Position numbers and translations under genes: made by a program
Part shown: positions 1-9,324 of the stretch, one piece after another
How positions within the stretch are numbered: position 1 is the first letter of the stretch
Layout: every line of letters starts with the position of its first letter
The notes under the pieces: model-generated
Seen by the model: the letters and a program-made list of their open reading frames with translations, nothing else
Database searches by the model: none
What the model was told of the DNA's origin: nothing
From: Prevotella sp. Rep29
GTDB taxonomy: Bacteria > Bacteroidota > Bacteroidia > Bacteroidales > Bacteroidaceae
Reading direction: 5' to 3'
Length of the DNA: 64,000 nt
Assembly (NCBI RefSeq): GCF_019551475.1
Contig: NZ_CP047159.1
Span: forward strand, 1-64,000

Positions 1-432
1 GTCCCGATGCTTGTTTCCGGAATTGTCGGTTGTGCTCTCCACAATGTCGAAAGGCATCCGGGAGGGATTGACGAATGCCGACCCGCTCATCTTTTTACCC
101 GCAAAATTGTGATACCCCATCTTTCCGTACATCACGATACGGTCGGTGAGCCGATAGAACGACTCCACGCCAGCTCCAACGTTCACCGCCTTCGCTGCCT
201 CGTAGTAGTTTACAAAACCTCCCGTTTCGTAGCCGAAATCTATTTTTGCATCGCTCAGATGAGCAATGTTGAGGCGTGTCAGTCCGGCTGCGTTAGGATT
301 AGTGAGCCATGCGTCGCTTTGTTTGAGAAACAGGAAATCTTTCGTGAGCAGGCTGTCTTGTGCCAAAACGTGCCGGGGCGAAGCCGTCATGACTCCGCCC
401 AGCACGATAAGATATAATAATGCTCGTTTCAA
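1..432 (-). CDS. DUF6850-like outer-membrane beta-barrel protein, partial (3' end outside window)
   Basis: The reverse strand is open from 432 to the window edge (144 codons seen). The best start is the TTG at 430-432: it lies 13 bp after the upstream stop, follows an AGGAACAAT stretch, and gives an N-terminus MKRALLYLIVLGGVMTAS that ends in HVLAQ, a good signal peptide. The next in-frame ATG would cut this signal in half. The mature start (QDSLLTKDFLFLKQSDAW) and alternating short strands resemble the family of Bacteroidetes barrels now called DUF6850, usually found next to DUF4876 lipoproteins as here. It is the third gene of a leftward group led by a TonB-dependent receptor. The cargo is unknown. 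Assignment is from memory of the family and the neighbourhood. Confidence 0.6.
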   Translation of the reverse strand, partial: MKRALLYLIVLGGVMTASPRHVLAQDSLLTKDFLFLKQSDAWLTNPNAAGLTRLNIAHLSDAKIDFGYETGGFVNYYEAAKAVNVGAGVESFYRLTDRIVMYGKMGYHNFAGKKMSGSAFVNPSRMPFDIVESTTDNSGNKHRD

Positions 433-445
433 GATATTGTTCCTA

Positions 446-1837
446 TTATTCGCCACGGAGAGAACACTTCTGGCGCTCGTGGAAATCTACGGAAGAGTTG
501 TTCGTGTCCATGAAAATGATGTGTGCACCATTCTTCATAGATGCCTCAGCATTGATTCCGCTCGGGTCGGTCGAACTCTCCACTCCAAGGTTGTAGTTGT
601 AAACCAATTTCCCCGCATTTTCGGGAAGTGCTTCAGTAGAAGCCTTGTCCACATTGCGGTAGAGAACATGTCCCTGGGCGTTGGTAAGACTGACATGCCC
701 CACGTCGATATCGTCGGTCAGGCGCTTTACAGATGCCGACTCGCTGCCGGCTTTCCACACCTCAACACCATCGAGAATCCATTCGCGCGGAATCTTCGTG
801 CCTCCCCACGTCGGACCGCTATACCCCAGATGTGTATAGGCATTGTCCGCATTCTCGGCATGTGCCTTCGGGGTCGTTCCTTTCGTCTGGTAAATCATGA
901 CAGCGGGAGAAGTGACACTCATCGGCCATGCATTGCCCTGCGCCAGCTTGACCGTCTTCAGATAGTGACTTGTCGGGATGACGTCGGCAGGTGTGGGATA
1001 ATAAGATGTGTTGTTGAAGAATTTGTTGTTGGCACTTGTGCCCGGTCCTTCATAGTCAGGGTCGTACATGCAATAATAGTCTGCATTGGCATAGTTCACG
1101 GAGTTGGCTAATCCATCCACCTGCGTGTTGTTGATGGCACCATGGACGTTGATAACAAGCTGACTGAATGCAGGGATGGTAACAGCCCCTTGGAAGTACC
1201 ATATACCGGCATATCCGGGAATCCAGTCCTCGTCAGCGTAGTGGAGTTTGCCGTCAGCATACAGTTTCTGTGTGGATGATGCTTCTGCATTGTAACCCGG
1301 ACCTATCGTGATTGCCAGGTTGTCCATCGTCACATCCTCATTGCTGTTGTTGTAAAGGATGATACATTTGTCCTGAATAAAGTTCTTGTTCGTAGCCGTG
1401 TTCCATACACCGCCGTTGTAAATCTCCTTGATGATAATAGGATACTCGGTGTTCATCTTAGCCACGTTTACCTGAACGGTGGCAGATGCTGCTACGCCGT
1501 CCTGAACGACCAGTTGCGCCAAAGTGCCGTTGCAGATATAACGGAAGCCTTCAGCCTCGCGAACATCGGCAGTCGTTACTTCATACACGCCGGCAGGAAC
1601 GTGGAAAACCGCCTTGCCACTGGCATCCGTAGTTGCTTGGTAAAGACCAGCCCCAGTCGTGTTGCGCAGTTCAACGGGTGCACCGGCATAAGGCTCTGAG
1701 TTCTCAGGATAAGAGAGTTGAACAGCGACATCGTAGAGGCTGATGTCGTCATTGTCACTACATGCGCTCAACAACGGAAGCAGAGCGCACAACAATACGG
1801 GAACAAGTCCCTTCATAAAACATTTGATTCTTTTCAT
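446..1837 (-). CDS. DUF4876 family lipoprotein
   Basis: This 463-residue protein begins with a hydrophobic signal and a lipobox (LLPLLSAC, Cys about residue 26), followed by an acidic SDNDD that suits export to the outer membrane surface in Bacteroidetes. Residues 30-125 look like an Ig/carboxypeptidase-regulatory type beta domain (GAPVELRNTTG, TDASGKAVF, VPAGVYEV). The rest contains KEIYNGGVW and QDKCIILYNNSNEDV, a pattern like lamin-tail/LTD beta folds. I recognise the whole as DUF4876. It sits 35 bp after the TonB-dependent receptor and 13 bp before the barrel gene, so the three are probably cotranscribed. A role as accessory lipoprotein of the receptor is inference; the ligand is not evident. 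Confidence 0.75.
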   Translation of the reverse strand: MKRIKCFMKGLVPVLLCALLPLLSACSDNDDISLYDVAVQLSYPENSEPYAGAPVELRNTTGAGLYQATTDASGKAVFHVPAGVYEVTTADVREAEGFRYICNGTLAQLVVQDGVAASATVQVNVAKMNTEYPIIIKEIYNGGVWNTATNKNFIQDKCIILYNNSNEDVTMDNLAITIGPGYNAEASSTQKLYADGKLHYADEDWIPGYAGIWYFQGAVTIPAFSQLVINVHGAINNTQVDGLANSVNYANADYYCMYDPDYEGPGTSANNKFFNNTSYYPTPADVIPTSHYLKTVKLAQGNAWPMSVTSPAVMIYQTKGTTPKAHAENADNAYTHLGYSGPTWGGTKIPREWILDGVEVWKAGSESASVKRLTDDIDVGHVSLTNAQGHVLYRNVDKASTEALPENAGKLVYNYNLGVESSTDPSGINAEASMKNGAHIIFMDTNNSSVDFHERQKCSLRGE

Positions 1838-1872
1838 GGTTCTTTTTATTTTAAATGATTCTTTTTTTTGGT

Positions 1873-4857
1873 TTATATTTTGATTCTTAACGATAATCCA
1901 TAATAGAACTTCGGAATGTATCCGCTATCGAAAAGCGACGACTTCAGACCTGTCTGAGATGATTTGACGTGTCCCATGTTGTTGAAGAAGTTGTTGGCAT
2001 AGAACGAAACGCTGATGTGGTCGCCAATCTCTTTCGTGATGCTGAAGTTGGCAGAAAAGTATTTCGAGATGTAGTTGGGATTGAGCGTATAGGCATAGTT
2101 GTTTCTCACAACAAGATGCGCTAATTGGTTGTAGAGATCTTGGTCATTCTCGTGCGCCCACAAAAATTTCTCGGCAAACGGAATCAGTTCCGACGGATTG
2201 TCCCATGTGCTGTAATATTCCGGATAGACCACCACATATTGGTCGCGCATGCTTTCCTCGTAGGGAATTCCAAAGTAATCGCTCGTGCCCGCAACGGCAA
2301 TTCCACGCATGCCATTGCTCAAACGGCTCAGGGAGCGCTTATAGTTGCAAAGCGAACTTTCCAGGCTCAGGGTGATAATCATTCGTACTTTGGGGATGTG
2401 TGTGGTGAGTGTGGCGTTGAGGTTGACCTGTCTCGATTCGCTGCCATTGGCAATCGAGCCAGCAGATACGGTTCCGGCGGATGTCGATGATGAGCCGCGA
2501 TAATAACCGATGAGGGGATAGTTCGTGTCGTCCATGCTGCCGGAGCCTGTCGTGCCGCCCGCAAAAAGCGTCTCATCCTGTCCTCGATAATGGTAAAAGT
2601 TACCATCAATGCGCAGTGAAGTGCGCAAGGCTTTCCATTGGGCAAAATCCACAATCCATTCCAGCCCGTAACGTTCGACGGGACTGCCGTTAACATACGT
2701 CATGCTCGATTTGTAGGTGCGCTGTATGGTGTGTGGCAGTTCTTGCGGCGCTACTGTTCCAGACAGGTCTGTCAGCGTGACGATACCTGTCTGTTGGTCG
2801 ATGCTGTAACTGCGATAAGCAGCCTCGACACCGCTTGCTTCTATTGCTGCCTGACTTGTGCGAACATACTGGAAAGGAGTATAGCGATATACCGACATGT
2901 AGGGTCTGAGCGTCTTGTGGTAAAAGCCCGACAAGGTGATTCGCGTTCCTTTTATGTTCATCTCTACGCCGACATCCGCCTGATTGGTGTATTGCCATTT
3001 CAAGTCGGGGTTATATAATGCTTTCGACGGGAAAGTGTAATAGGCATAATAAGACTTGTTGTCCACGGTACTGCCAGGAGTAAAGACCAGATAATCCGAA
3101 TAGGACGGAGCTGGATAGAGCACTTGGAAGGACGGCAGTTTGACCGATTTTCCCCAACCGGCATGAATGCTCAGGTCGCTGACCCACGTCTTGCGCTTTT
3201 TCCAAAATGTGTATTTGGCATTGAAACGAGGAGAAATGCTCGACACATTATTATAATTAGAACCATTGATGGCGGTGATGTCGTTGCGCACTCCCATTGT
3301 CAGTTGCAGGGCGGAGTGGGGGGCACGTTGGGAAGTCTGGCTGGATGTGTAAACCGTTACTTTTTCTTCAGCATACAGGGCGAGGTTGCCCATCCATGGC
3401 AGTTCGTCATAGCGGTATGGTCTCCATGTGGGAGTGTAACGCATGTCTTCGTAATAAGTGCCACGACCATTGTTGCCGCTACCCTTGTATTCTGCTCCTA
3501 CCATCAGTTTGTTGAGCATGTTGCCGAACCGTTTCGTCCAGTCAGCCTGCAGTTTCAGTGAATAGTTGATGGGCTTTTGGTCGCGGAACCCTTTCAGATA
3601 CCATGAGCCGACGGGACTGAGTATGATGTTTGCATTGGGGTTGACATCATAGTCGGCGGCTACGAAATAGCCTTCTTGCGTCGTGTGGATATAGGGTTGA
3701 GTCGAGGCGGCTCCCACTTTCTCATAGTCTTCGCCTTTCTTGTCTTGATAAGAGAAAGAACTCTTGAACTGCAAGTTGGTAATCCACGATTTGTTCAGCA
3801 ACCAGTTGAGGTTGAGACTGGTGCGGAAAAGGTTGTCGCGCACTTTGCTGTAAGAGCCGAGGTTGTTGTCGGGGTCGGATTCGGAGTTGTACCCACCGAT
3901 GTTTCCTGTCATGGCAACATTTAGTGTCAGTGGGGTTGATTGTTTCATGAAAACATTCATGTAGTTGACCGACAGGATGTTGCGTTGGTAGGCGGTGTGT
4001 GGCGATGCGATGTCCGAGAATGAGCGTGCCCGTTCCAGCGAGACATTGAGCAGTCCGCGGTTGCGTCCGAACTCGAACCCTTTGTTGACAGCCATCTGGT
4101 AAGTGTGCTGATTCAGTTTGCCTTCGATGATGAATGGAGATTTTCCTTTGCGTGTGTTCACTTTCACGACACCGTTGCTCAGGTCGCCATATTCTACGGA
4201 AGGAATGCCCGTGACCACCTCGACGCTTTCGATGTTCGATGAGCTGATGTTGCGTGTGCTTGTCCCCGTTGTCTCGCCCATCATGGCGTTATTGTCTATG
4301 CGCATGCCGTCCACCTCAACGGCTGTACCGAACGAGGCGTTGCCTTTTTCCGACGTATTGCTCCGCAGCGACAGGCGGTCGTCGTTAATCAGTGTGCTGT
4401 TGATGGTTTTTCCGCCGGGGAGGAGTACTGACAGGTCGCTCAAATTGAGTAGTTGCTGATTGTCGAGTGTGGTGCGGTCAATGGTGTAGGCAGTCGTCAG
4501 CTCGCTGGATTTTCGTTTCGCCACGACTTCCACTTCTTCGAGTTTCAGGTTGTCTTCATCGAGTTCGATGCGCAGGTTATGTGTGTCTTTTGTAAGGTGG
4601 AGGCGGACGGTGCGTTTGGCATATCCAAGACACTGAACGATGAGTGTCACTTCTCCTGTGGGGATGCGGCGGATGGTGAATGCACCGTGCTTGTCGGTGA
4701 CAGCCCAGAGTTCATGTCCTTCGATCAAGACCGACGCAAATTCAACGGGTTCTTTCTTCTCACGATCGACAATCTTTCCGTCAAGCGTGACATGCTGTGC
4801 CGCTACGCTTACCGAAAAGAAAGCAAGAATCCCTATGATGATAGCTAAACGTCTCAT
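1873..4857 (-). CDS. TonB-dependent outer-membrane receptor
   Basis: The 994-residue product carries a signal peptide (MRRLAIIIGILAFFSVSVAAQ), then a carboxypeptidase-regulatory-like domain (residues about 22-110, with VTDKHGAFTIRRIPTGEV), a plug domain (about 115-240, including VEVVTGIPSVEYGDLSNGVV) and a long 22-strand type beta-barrel ending in FYYGLSLRIKI with a terminal aromatic/hydrophobic pattern. It is therefore an energy-coupled importer of a large ligand. I chose the ATG at 4855-4857 rather than one ten codons upstream because it begins the signal peptide and lies downstream of the promoter at 4885-4915. It lacks the SusD partner typical of glycan loci and is instead followed by DUF4876 and DUF6850-like genes, so the ligand is not obviously a glycan. 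Confidence 0.93.
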   Translation of the reverse strand: MRRLAIIIGILAFFSVSVAAQHVTLDGKIVDREKKEPVEFASVLIEGHELWAVTDKHGAFTIRRIPTGEVTLIVQCLGYAKRTVRLHLTKDTHNLRIELDEDNLKLEEVEVVAKRKSSELTTAYTIDRTTLDNQQLLNLSDLSVLLPGGKTINSTLINDDRLSLRSNTSEKGNASFGTAVEVDGMRIDNNAMMGETTGTSTRNISSSNIESVEVVTGIPSVEYGDLSNGVVKVNTRKGKSPFIIEGKLNQHTYQMAVNKGFEFGRNRGLLNVSLERARSFSDIASPHTAYQRNILSVNYMNVFMKQSTPLTLNVAMTGNIGGYNSESDPDNNLGSYSKVRDNLFRTSLNLNWLLNKSWITNLQFKSSFSYQDKKGEDYEKVGAASTQPYIHTTQEGYFVAADYDVNPNANIILSPVGSWYLKGFRDQKPINYSLKLQADWTKRFGNMLNKLMVGAEYKGSGNNGRGTYYEDMRYTPTWRPYRYDELPWMGNLALYAEEKVTVYTSSQTSQRAPHSALQLTMGVRNDITAINGSNYNNVSSISPRFNAKYTFWKKRKTWVSDLSIHAGWGKSVKLPSFQVLYPAPSYSDYLVFTPGSTVDNKSYYAYYTFPSKALYNPDLKWQYTNQADVGVEMNIKGTRITLSGFYHKTLRPYMSVYRYTPFQYVRTSQAAIEASGVEAAYRSYSIDQQTGIVTLTDLSGTVAPQELPHTIQRTYKSSMTYVNGSPVERYGLEWIVDFAQWKALRTSLRIDGNFYHYRGQDETLFAGGTTGSGSMDDTNYPLIGYYRGSSSTSAGTVSAGSIANGSESRQVNLNATLTTHIPKVRMIITLSLESSLCNYKRSLSRLSNGMRGIAVAGTSDYFGIPYEESMRDQYVVVYPEYYSTWDNPSELIPFAEKFLWAHENDQDLYNQLAHLVVRNNYAYTLNPNYISKYFSANFSITKEIGDHISVSFYANNFFNNMGHVKSSQTGLKSSLFDSGYIPKFYYGLSLRIKI

Positions 4858-4884
4858 TTTACCCGCATTTTCAATATGTGGGTG

Positions 4885-4915
4885 CAAAAGTACGGCGTTT
4901 CAGCTAATGGGGCAA
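4885..4915 (-). promoter_or_regulatory. Promoter of the TonB-dependent receptor group
   Basis: On the reverse strand a TTG (4913-4915) is followed after 20 nt by TACTTTTG (4885-4892), matching the Bacteroidetes TTG/TAnnTTTG promoter. It lies about 27 nt upstream of the chosen start codon and just past the cysS stop. Confidence 0.6.
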
Positions 4916-4946
4916 TACCTAAAAAAAGTGATTTTTATCGGGCGTT

Positions 4947-6437
4947 TTATTTGTTGAGTCGCCAAGACACGCCATCCTTCGTGTCTTTCACCTCGAAACC
5001 TGCGGCAGAGAGTTCGTCACGGATGCGGTCACTGGTAGCCCAGTCCTTTTCTGCCTTTGCCTTTGCCCGCAGGTCGAGCACCATGTCCACAACCTTTCCG
5101 AAGGCTTCCTCGCGCTCGTTGCTGCCACTGCCGGCATCCTCTTTGAGTCCCAACAGGTCGAAGGTGAAGAGGTGCATCGTTTCCGTCAGTTCTTTCAGAC
5201 ACTGTCCGCAGATTGTACCTTTGTGGTCGATGAGTCTGTTCACGACGCTGCAAGCCTCAAACAGATGGCTGATGAGTTGCGGTGTGGCAAAGTCGTCGTT
5301 CATGGCGTCATAGCACTTCTGCCGGAGCGACGTCACGATTCTTTCCGTATCGGCATCGCATGTGTCTGCCGGAGTGATTCGTTTGAGGTCGCTGATGCTG
5401 TTGAGCAGACGTTCCAGTCCTTTTTCTGCAGCCATAAGCGCATCGTTGGAGAAATCCACCGTGCCGCGATAGTGTGCAGAAAGTATGAAGAAGCGTATGG
5501 TCATCGGTGAGTAGGCTTTCGTCAGGCTTTCGTGCTGTCCTGTGAAGAACTGTTCGAGGGTGATGAAGTTGCCCAGCGACTTGCCCATCTTCTGTCCGTT
5601 GATGGTAATCATGTTGTTGTGCATCCAGTATTTCACCATGTCGTGTCCTTGACTTGCCACGGCTTGTGCTATTTCGCATTCATGATGTGGAAACACCAGG
5701 TCCATGCCGCCGCCGTGGATGTCGAAGTGCGCTCCCAGGTATTTCTGTCCCATTGCCGTGCACTCGCAGTGCCAGCCGGGGAATCCTTCGCCCCACTTGC
5801 TCGACCATCGCATGATATGACTGGGTTGTGCTTTCTTCCACAAAGCGAAATCCACCTGGTTGTGTTTCTCGCCCACGCCATCCAGTTCGCGGCTGGCGTT
5901 TATCACGTCGTCCAGATTGCGCCCGGACAGGCGTCCGTAGTGGAATTTGCCGTTATACTTCTCAATGTCGAAATACACCGATCCGTTGCTCTCATAGGCA
6001 AATCCGTTGTCTATGATCTGCTGCACGAGTTGCTGCTGCTCGATGATGTGTCCTGTTGCGTGCGGTTCAATGCTTGGCGGCAGGACGTTGAGTGCGGTCA
6101 TGGCGTCATGGTAGCGGTTGGTGTAATACTGCGCCACTTCCATCGGTTCCAGTTGTTCAAGACGTGCTTTCTTTGCAATCTTGTCGTCGCCTTCGTCCGC
6201 ATCGTTTTCCAGGTGCCCTACGTCGGTGATGTTGCGCACGTAGCGCACTTTATATCCCAGGTGTTTGAGATAGCGGAACACCACGTCGAACGTGATTGCC
6301 GGACGGGCATGCCCCAGATGCGGGTCACCATAGACCGTAGGTCCGCAGACGTACATTCCCACGTTCGGTGCATTCACCGGTTCAAACTGTTCCTTGCGGC
6401 GACTCAATGTATTGTAAATAAGCAGTTTCTGTTCCAT
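4947..6437 (-). CDS. cysS: Cysteinyl-tRNA synthetase
   Basis: This 496-residue class I aminoacyl-tRNA synthetase charges tRNA-Cys in the cytoplasm. The zinc/active-site Cys is in [10 protein letters not shown] (Cys31), the HIGH motif appears as HLGH (residues 40-43), further zinc ligands are in GWHCECTAM and HHECEIAQA, and the KMSKS loop appears as KMGKSLGN. The anticodon-binding C-terminus ends in [11 protein letters not shown], usual for CysS. The start is the ATG at 6435-6437; an upstream in-frame extension of 15 codons overlaps the promoter-like TAATTTTG (6480-6487, reverse strand) and is not conserved in the family. Length is normal. It is a single gene, divergent from the CoA-transferase gene. 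Confidence 0.97.
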   Translation of the reverse strand: MEQKLLIYNTLSRRKEQFEPVNAPNVGMYVCGPTVYGDPHLGHARPAITFDVVFRYLKHLGYKVRYVRNITDVGHLENDADEGDDKIAKKARLEQLEPMEVAQYYTNRYHDAMTALNVLPPSIEPHATGHIIEQQQLVQQIIDNGFAYESNGSVYFDIEKYNGKFHYGRLSGRNLDDVINASRELDGVGEKHNQVDFALWKKAQPSHIMRWSSKWGEGFPGWHCECTAMGQKYLGAHFDIHGGGMDLVFPHHECEIAQAVASQGHDMVKYWMHNNMITINGQKMGKSLGNFITLEQFFTGQHESLTKAYSPMTIRFFILSAHYRGTVDFSNDALMAAEKGLERLLNSISDLKRITPADTCDADTERIVTSLRQKCYDAMNDDFATPQLISHLFEACSVVNRLIDHKGTICGQCLKELTETMHLFTFDLLGLKEDAGSGSNEREEAFGKVVDMVLDLRAKAKAEKDWATSDRIRDELSAAGFEVKDTKDGVSWRLNK

Positions 6438-6549
6438 AACTTTATGTATAAAAATCACACTCGCTTTGATTTGTGCTCGCAAAATTAAACCATTTTTCCG
6501 AATTATGAGACGAATTGGGTAAAAAACTTCTTTTTCGTACGTTCTTATA

Positions 6550-6580
6550 TTGCATATTTGCTAAAATATTCATACCTTTG
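6550..6580 (+). promoter_or_regulatory. Promoter of the acetyl-CoA hydrolase/transferase gene
   Basis: TTG (6550-6552), 20 nt, TACCTTTG (6573-6580): a near-consensus Bacteroidetes promoter about 49 nt upstream of the start codon at 6629. Confidence 0.65.
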
Positions 6581-6628
6581 CAGCGTTTTTGGGAAATACA
6601 CATATTTAATAATAAACACAACAGAAAA

Positions 6629-8134
6629 ATGGCTTACAAACGTTTATCGGCTGCCGAAGCTGCAGCAATGATTAAAAACGATGAGAATCTGGCACTCAGT
6701 GGATTCACTCCCGCAGGAGCGCCGAAAGCAGTGACAAGAGAGTTGGCAAAGATTGCAGAGGCTGAGCATGCTGCAGGAAGACCCTTCAAGGTGGGCGTCC
6801 TCACAGGAGCATCTACAGGTCAGAGCACCGACGGAGTGCTCGCACTCGCAAACGCTATCAAGTATCGCGCACCCTACACGACGAACGGCGACTTCCGTAA
6901 GAGTGTGAATGCCGGCGAAATTCCTTACAACGACATCCACCTCAGCCACATGGCACAGGAGATGCGCTATGGATTCTTCGGCGAAATCGACTGGGCTATC
7001 CTTGAAGTGTGCGACATCGAAGAAGGCGAAACTACCTGCAAAGCCTATCTCACCGCTGCCGGCGGCATCAGCCCGACGGCTGCAAGACTGGCAAAGCGTG
7101 TCATCCTCGAACTCAACAGTTTCCATAATCCTAACGCCAAGTTCATACAAGACGTTTACGAGCCGGCTGACCCGCCTTATCGCAAGGCTATTCCTATCGA
7201 GAACGTCGGCGACCGCATCGGTAAGCCTTACGTGGAAATTCCGCGCGAGAAGATTGTGGGCGTCGTAGAATGCAACCTGCCCGACGAGGCAAGAGGATTC
7301 AAAGACAGCGACCCCATCACCGACAAAATCGGACATCTCGTGGCTGAATTCCTCGTCAACGACATGCATCGCGGCATCATCCCGAAGACCTTCCTGCCGC
7401 TGCAGAGCGGTGTGGGCTCTACTGCCAACGCCATCCTCGGCGCACTCGGCAAGGACAAGAACGTGCCCGACTTCAACGTATATACCGAAGTGATACAGGA
7501 CGCAGTCATCGACATGATGCTCCACGGACGTGTGAAGGACGCATCTACCTGCTCGCTCACCGTCAGCAACGAGTGTCTCATGCAGGTGTATGACAACATG
7601 GACCACTTCAAGAACCATCTGACCATCCGTCCTTGTGAAATCAGTAACAACCCGGAGATTATCCGTCGCTTAGGAGTCATCGCCATCAACACCGCCATCG
7701 AGGTGGATATCTATGGCAATGCCAACTCTACACACATCTCTGGAACGAAGATGATGAACGGAATCGGTGGCTCAGGCGACTTCGAGCGCAACGCATTCAT
7801 CTCAATCTTCACCTGCGCATCGACGGCGAAAGACGGACTCATCTCGAGCATCGTGCCTTTCGTTTCGCATCAGGACCACTCAGAGCACGACGTGAACATC
7901 ATCGTGACAGAGCAGGGCGTTGCCGACCTCCGCGCGAAGAGTCCGATGCAGCGTGCCGAACTGATTATCGAGAATTGTGTGCATCCCGATTATAAGCAGC
8001 TGCTCTGGGATTACCTGAAGATAGCAAAGGGCGGACACACCAAGCACAACCTGCCGGCAGCATTCGCATTCCACGACACACTCGCACGCAAGGGCGACAT
8101 GCGTCTCACGGATTTTGCTGAATATGTGAAATAA
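6629..8134 (+). CDS. Acetyl-CoA hydrolase/transferase family protein (probable succinate/acetate:CoA transferase)
   Basis: The 501-residue protein matches the Cat1/AarC type of class I CoA-transferases: an N-terminal Rossmann-like half with LALSGFTPAGAPKAV and VGVLTGASTGQSTDG, and a C-terminal half with LQSGVGSTANAILGAL, YTEVIQDAVIDMM (its Glu is the likely thioester-forming residue), NANSTHISGTKMMNGIGGSGDF and the closing HKHNLPAAF-like segment. Such enzymes move CoA between succinate or other acyl groups and acetate, and serve acetate production or propionate/succinate fermentation in Bacteroidales. The start at 6629 is chosen because it begins MAYKRLSAAEAA, the conserved N-terminus, and sits after a good promoter. 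It is monocistronic with a strong terminator at 8201-8245. The exact acyl substrate cannot be read from the sequence. Confidence 0.9.
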   Translation: MAYKRLSAAEAAAMIKNDENLALSGFTPAGAPKAVTRELAKIAEAEHAAGRPFKVGVLTGASTGQSTDGVLALANAIKYRAPYTTNGDFRKSVNAGEIPYNDIHLSHMAQEMRYGFFGEIDWAILEVCDIEEGETTCKAYLTAAGGISPTAARLAKRVILELNSFHNPNAKFIQDVYEPADPPYRKAIPIENVGDRIGKPYVEIPREKIVGVVECNLPDEARGFKDSDPITDKIGHLVAEFLVNDMHRGIIPKTFLPLQSGVGSTANAILGALGKDKNVPDFNVYTEVIQDAVIDMMLHGRVKDASTCSLTVSNECLMQVYDNMDHFKNHLTIRPCEISNNPEIIRRLGVIAINTAIEVDIYGNANSTHISGTKMMNGIGGSGDFERNAFISIFTCASTAKDGLISSIVPFVSHQDHSEHDVNIIVTEQGVADLRAKSPMQRAELIIENCVHPDYKQLLWDYLKIAKGGHTKHNLPAAFAFHDTLARKGDMRLTDFAEYVK

Positions 8135-8200
8135 AGAATGCTCATCGCATTCAGTCCCAACCGGTCATCAGATTGCTGAAAGACCGATGGGCATTCAACG

Positions 8201-8245
8201 AAAAAATCCACAGCTCTTTTTACTGAGAGTTGTGGATTTTTTTTA
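8201..8245. terminator. Intrinsic terminator after the CoA-transferase gene
   Basis: AAAAATCCACAGCTCT and AGAGTTGTGGATTTTT form a stem of about 15 bp with an 8-nt loop, with A-run before and T-run after, so it could work in both directions. Confidence 0.85.
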
Positions 8246-8265
8246 TTTACCTGCTCAACCGCTTC

Positions 8266-8479
8266 TGTATATTTATACAAGAGGAGAGGCTTTTCGGGCT
8301 GTTTTGTAAACTTCTGTTTTTCAGTGTGTTATGGATGGCTTTCCAAAAGTGGCACTTTTAGGCTCCAAAAGGGGAACTTTTAGACGATGAAAGTGGCACT
8401 TTTGGAGTGCAAAAGTGCCACTTTTGAAATGTGAAAGTCCAACTGTATATTTATACACCCTTTTCTGTATGTTTATGCA
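8266..8479 (-). repeat. 22-bp palindrome-array element, copy 1
   Basis: The core (8343-8430) has four contiguous 22-bp units starting at 8343, 8365, 8387 and 8409, each centred on AAAAG-N5-CTTTT (middle TGGCA, GGGAA, TGGCA with the first arm GAAAG, TGCCA), plus a degenerate fifth unit to 8443. The flanking 14-mers are TGTATATTTATACA at 8266-8279 and 8444-8457, and TGTATGTTTATGCA at 8466-8479. Read on the reverse strand, its order (two 14-mers 22 bp apart, partial unit TTGGACTTTC, four units, about 65-bp spacer with GTTTACAAA, last 14-mer) is the same as copies 3 and 4. It lies between the convergent 3' ends of two genes; apart from the terminator at 8201-8245 nothing else was seen in 8135-8551. 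Confidence 0.85.
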
Positions 8480-8551
8480 ACCGATTTCTTTCGTTTTTAT
8501 TCCTTCAAACTGTAAAGAAAAATCCGGCTTCTGAATGAAAGTCCGCGCCCG

Positions 8552-9313
8552 TTATTGTCCGTTTGCAATCTTCATCGCCTCAATGGGGTAGTTGGTCGTG
8601 ATGATGTCCACGCCCTCATCGACGAAATGTTGCATGGCTTCCGGCTGGTCCACCGTCCATACGTTCACGACCAGTCCTAAGCGCTTGGCTTCGGCAATCC
8701 ATTCAGGGTGCTTCGCGAAAACGTTCTGCGAATAGTCGATGCCCGTCAGACCGCGTTTCTTCACTTCCTCCGGTGACACATTGCCGCCAAGGTAAGCCAC
8801 CTCCACGCCGGGCACCCGACGAACCAGCTCTTCGCAAATGTGCATCGAGAAAGAAATATACTCGGTCTGTTTGGCAACGCCATATTTCCCGACCAGTCGC
8901 AACACTTCCGCCACGCAGCGGTCCTCGTTCGCACGCTCCTTGTGGGGCTTGAGCTCGAGCACCAGCCGCAGGTCTTTCAGCCGTCGTCCCAGTTTCAGAT
9001 ACTCTTCCAGCGTAGGCAGTCGCTTGCCGTTCTTCAACCGTTTCTTCTTGACATCTTTATAGCGGGCTGTCTCGATGCGCAGTCCGTCCACCGTAGCGTC
9101 ATGATGGACCACAGCCTTGCCGTCGGCAGTAATCCACACGTCAAATTCCGAGCCCCACACCTTCGCATCGGCAGCGTTCTGCAACGAAGCAAGCGTGTTC
9201 TCCACACAGCCGTCCACCGTCCAATAGCCGCGATGGGCAACCACCCGTGTCTGTGCCTCAGCCGTCGTCAGCAGCAAGAGGAGAAAGGCAGAAACAAAAA
9301 TGAGTCGTTTCAT
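8552..9313 (-). CDS. Secreted glycerophosphodiester phosphodiesterase family protein
   Basis: This 253-residue protein has a signal peptide ending TTAEAQ and the GDPD TIM-barrel signature: VVAHRGYW (catalytic HR), ENTLASLQNA, EFDVWITADGKAVVHHD (metal-binding E/D and the second catalytic His) and a C-terminal VNVWTVDQPEAM with DIITTNYP. Enzymes of this family split glycerophosphodiesters into glycerol 3-phosphate and an alcohol, here in the periplasm. It is the last gene of the leftward operon that starts at 12024, only 11 bp after the TonB-domain gene. The precise substrate is open, because some family members act on other phosphodiesters. Confidence 0.9.
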   Translation of the reverse strand: MKRLIFVSAFLLLLLTTAEAQTRVVAHRGYWTVDGCVENTLASLQNAADAKVWGSEFDVWITADGKAVVHHDATVDGLRIETARYKDVKKKRLKNGKRLPTLEEYLKLGRRLKDLRLVLELKPHKERANEDRCVAEVLRLVGKYGVAKQTEYISFSMHICEELVRRVPGVEVAYLGGNVSPEEVKKRGLTGIDYSQNVFAKHPEWIAEAKRLGLVVNVWTVDQPEAMQHFVDEGVDIITTNYPIEAMKIANGQ

Positions 9314-9324
9314 CTTCTTTAAGC

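Noticed and set aside
266..1111. Long open frame on the + strand opposite the DUF4876 gene
   Set aside because: It is antisense to two well supported genes and has no recognisable domain.
8343..8443. CRISPR-like look of the regular repeats (also at 19311, 35746 and 44886)
   Set aside because: The 22-bp units are contiguous with no unique spacers, the units themselves vary, and no cas genes are in the window.
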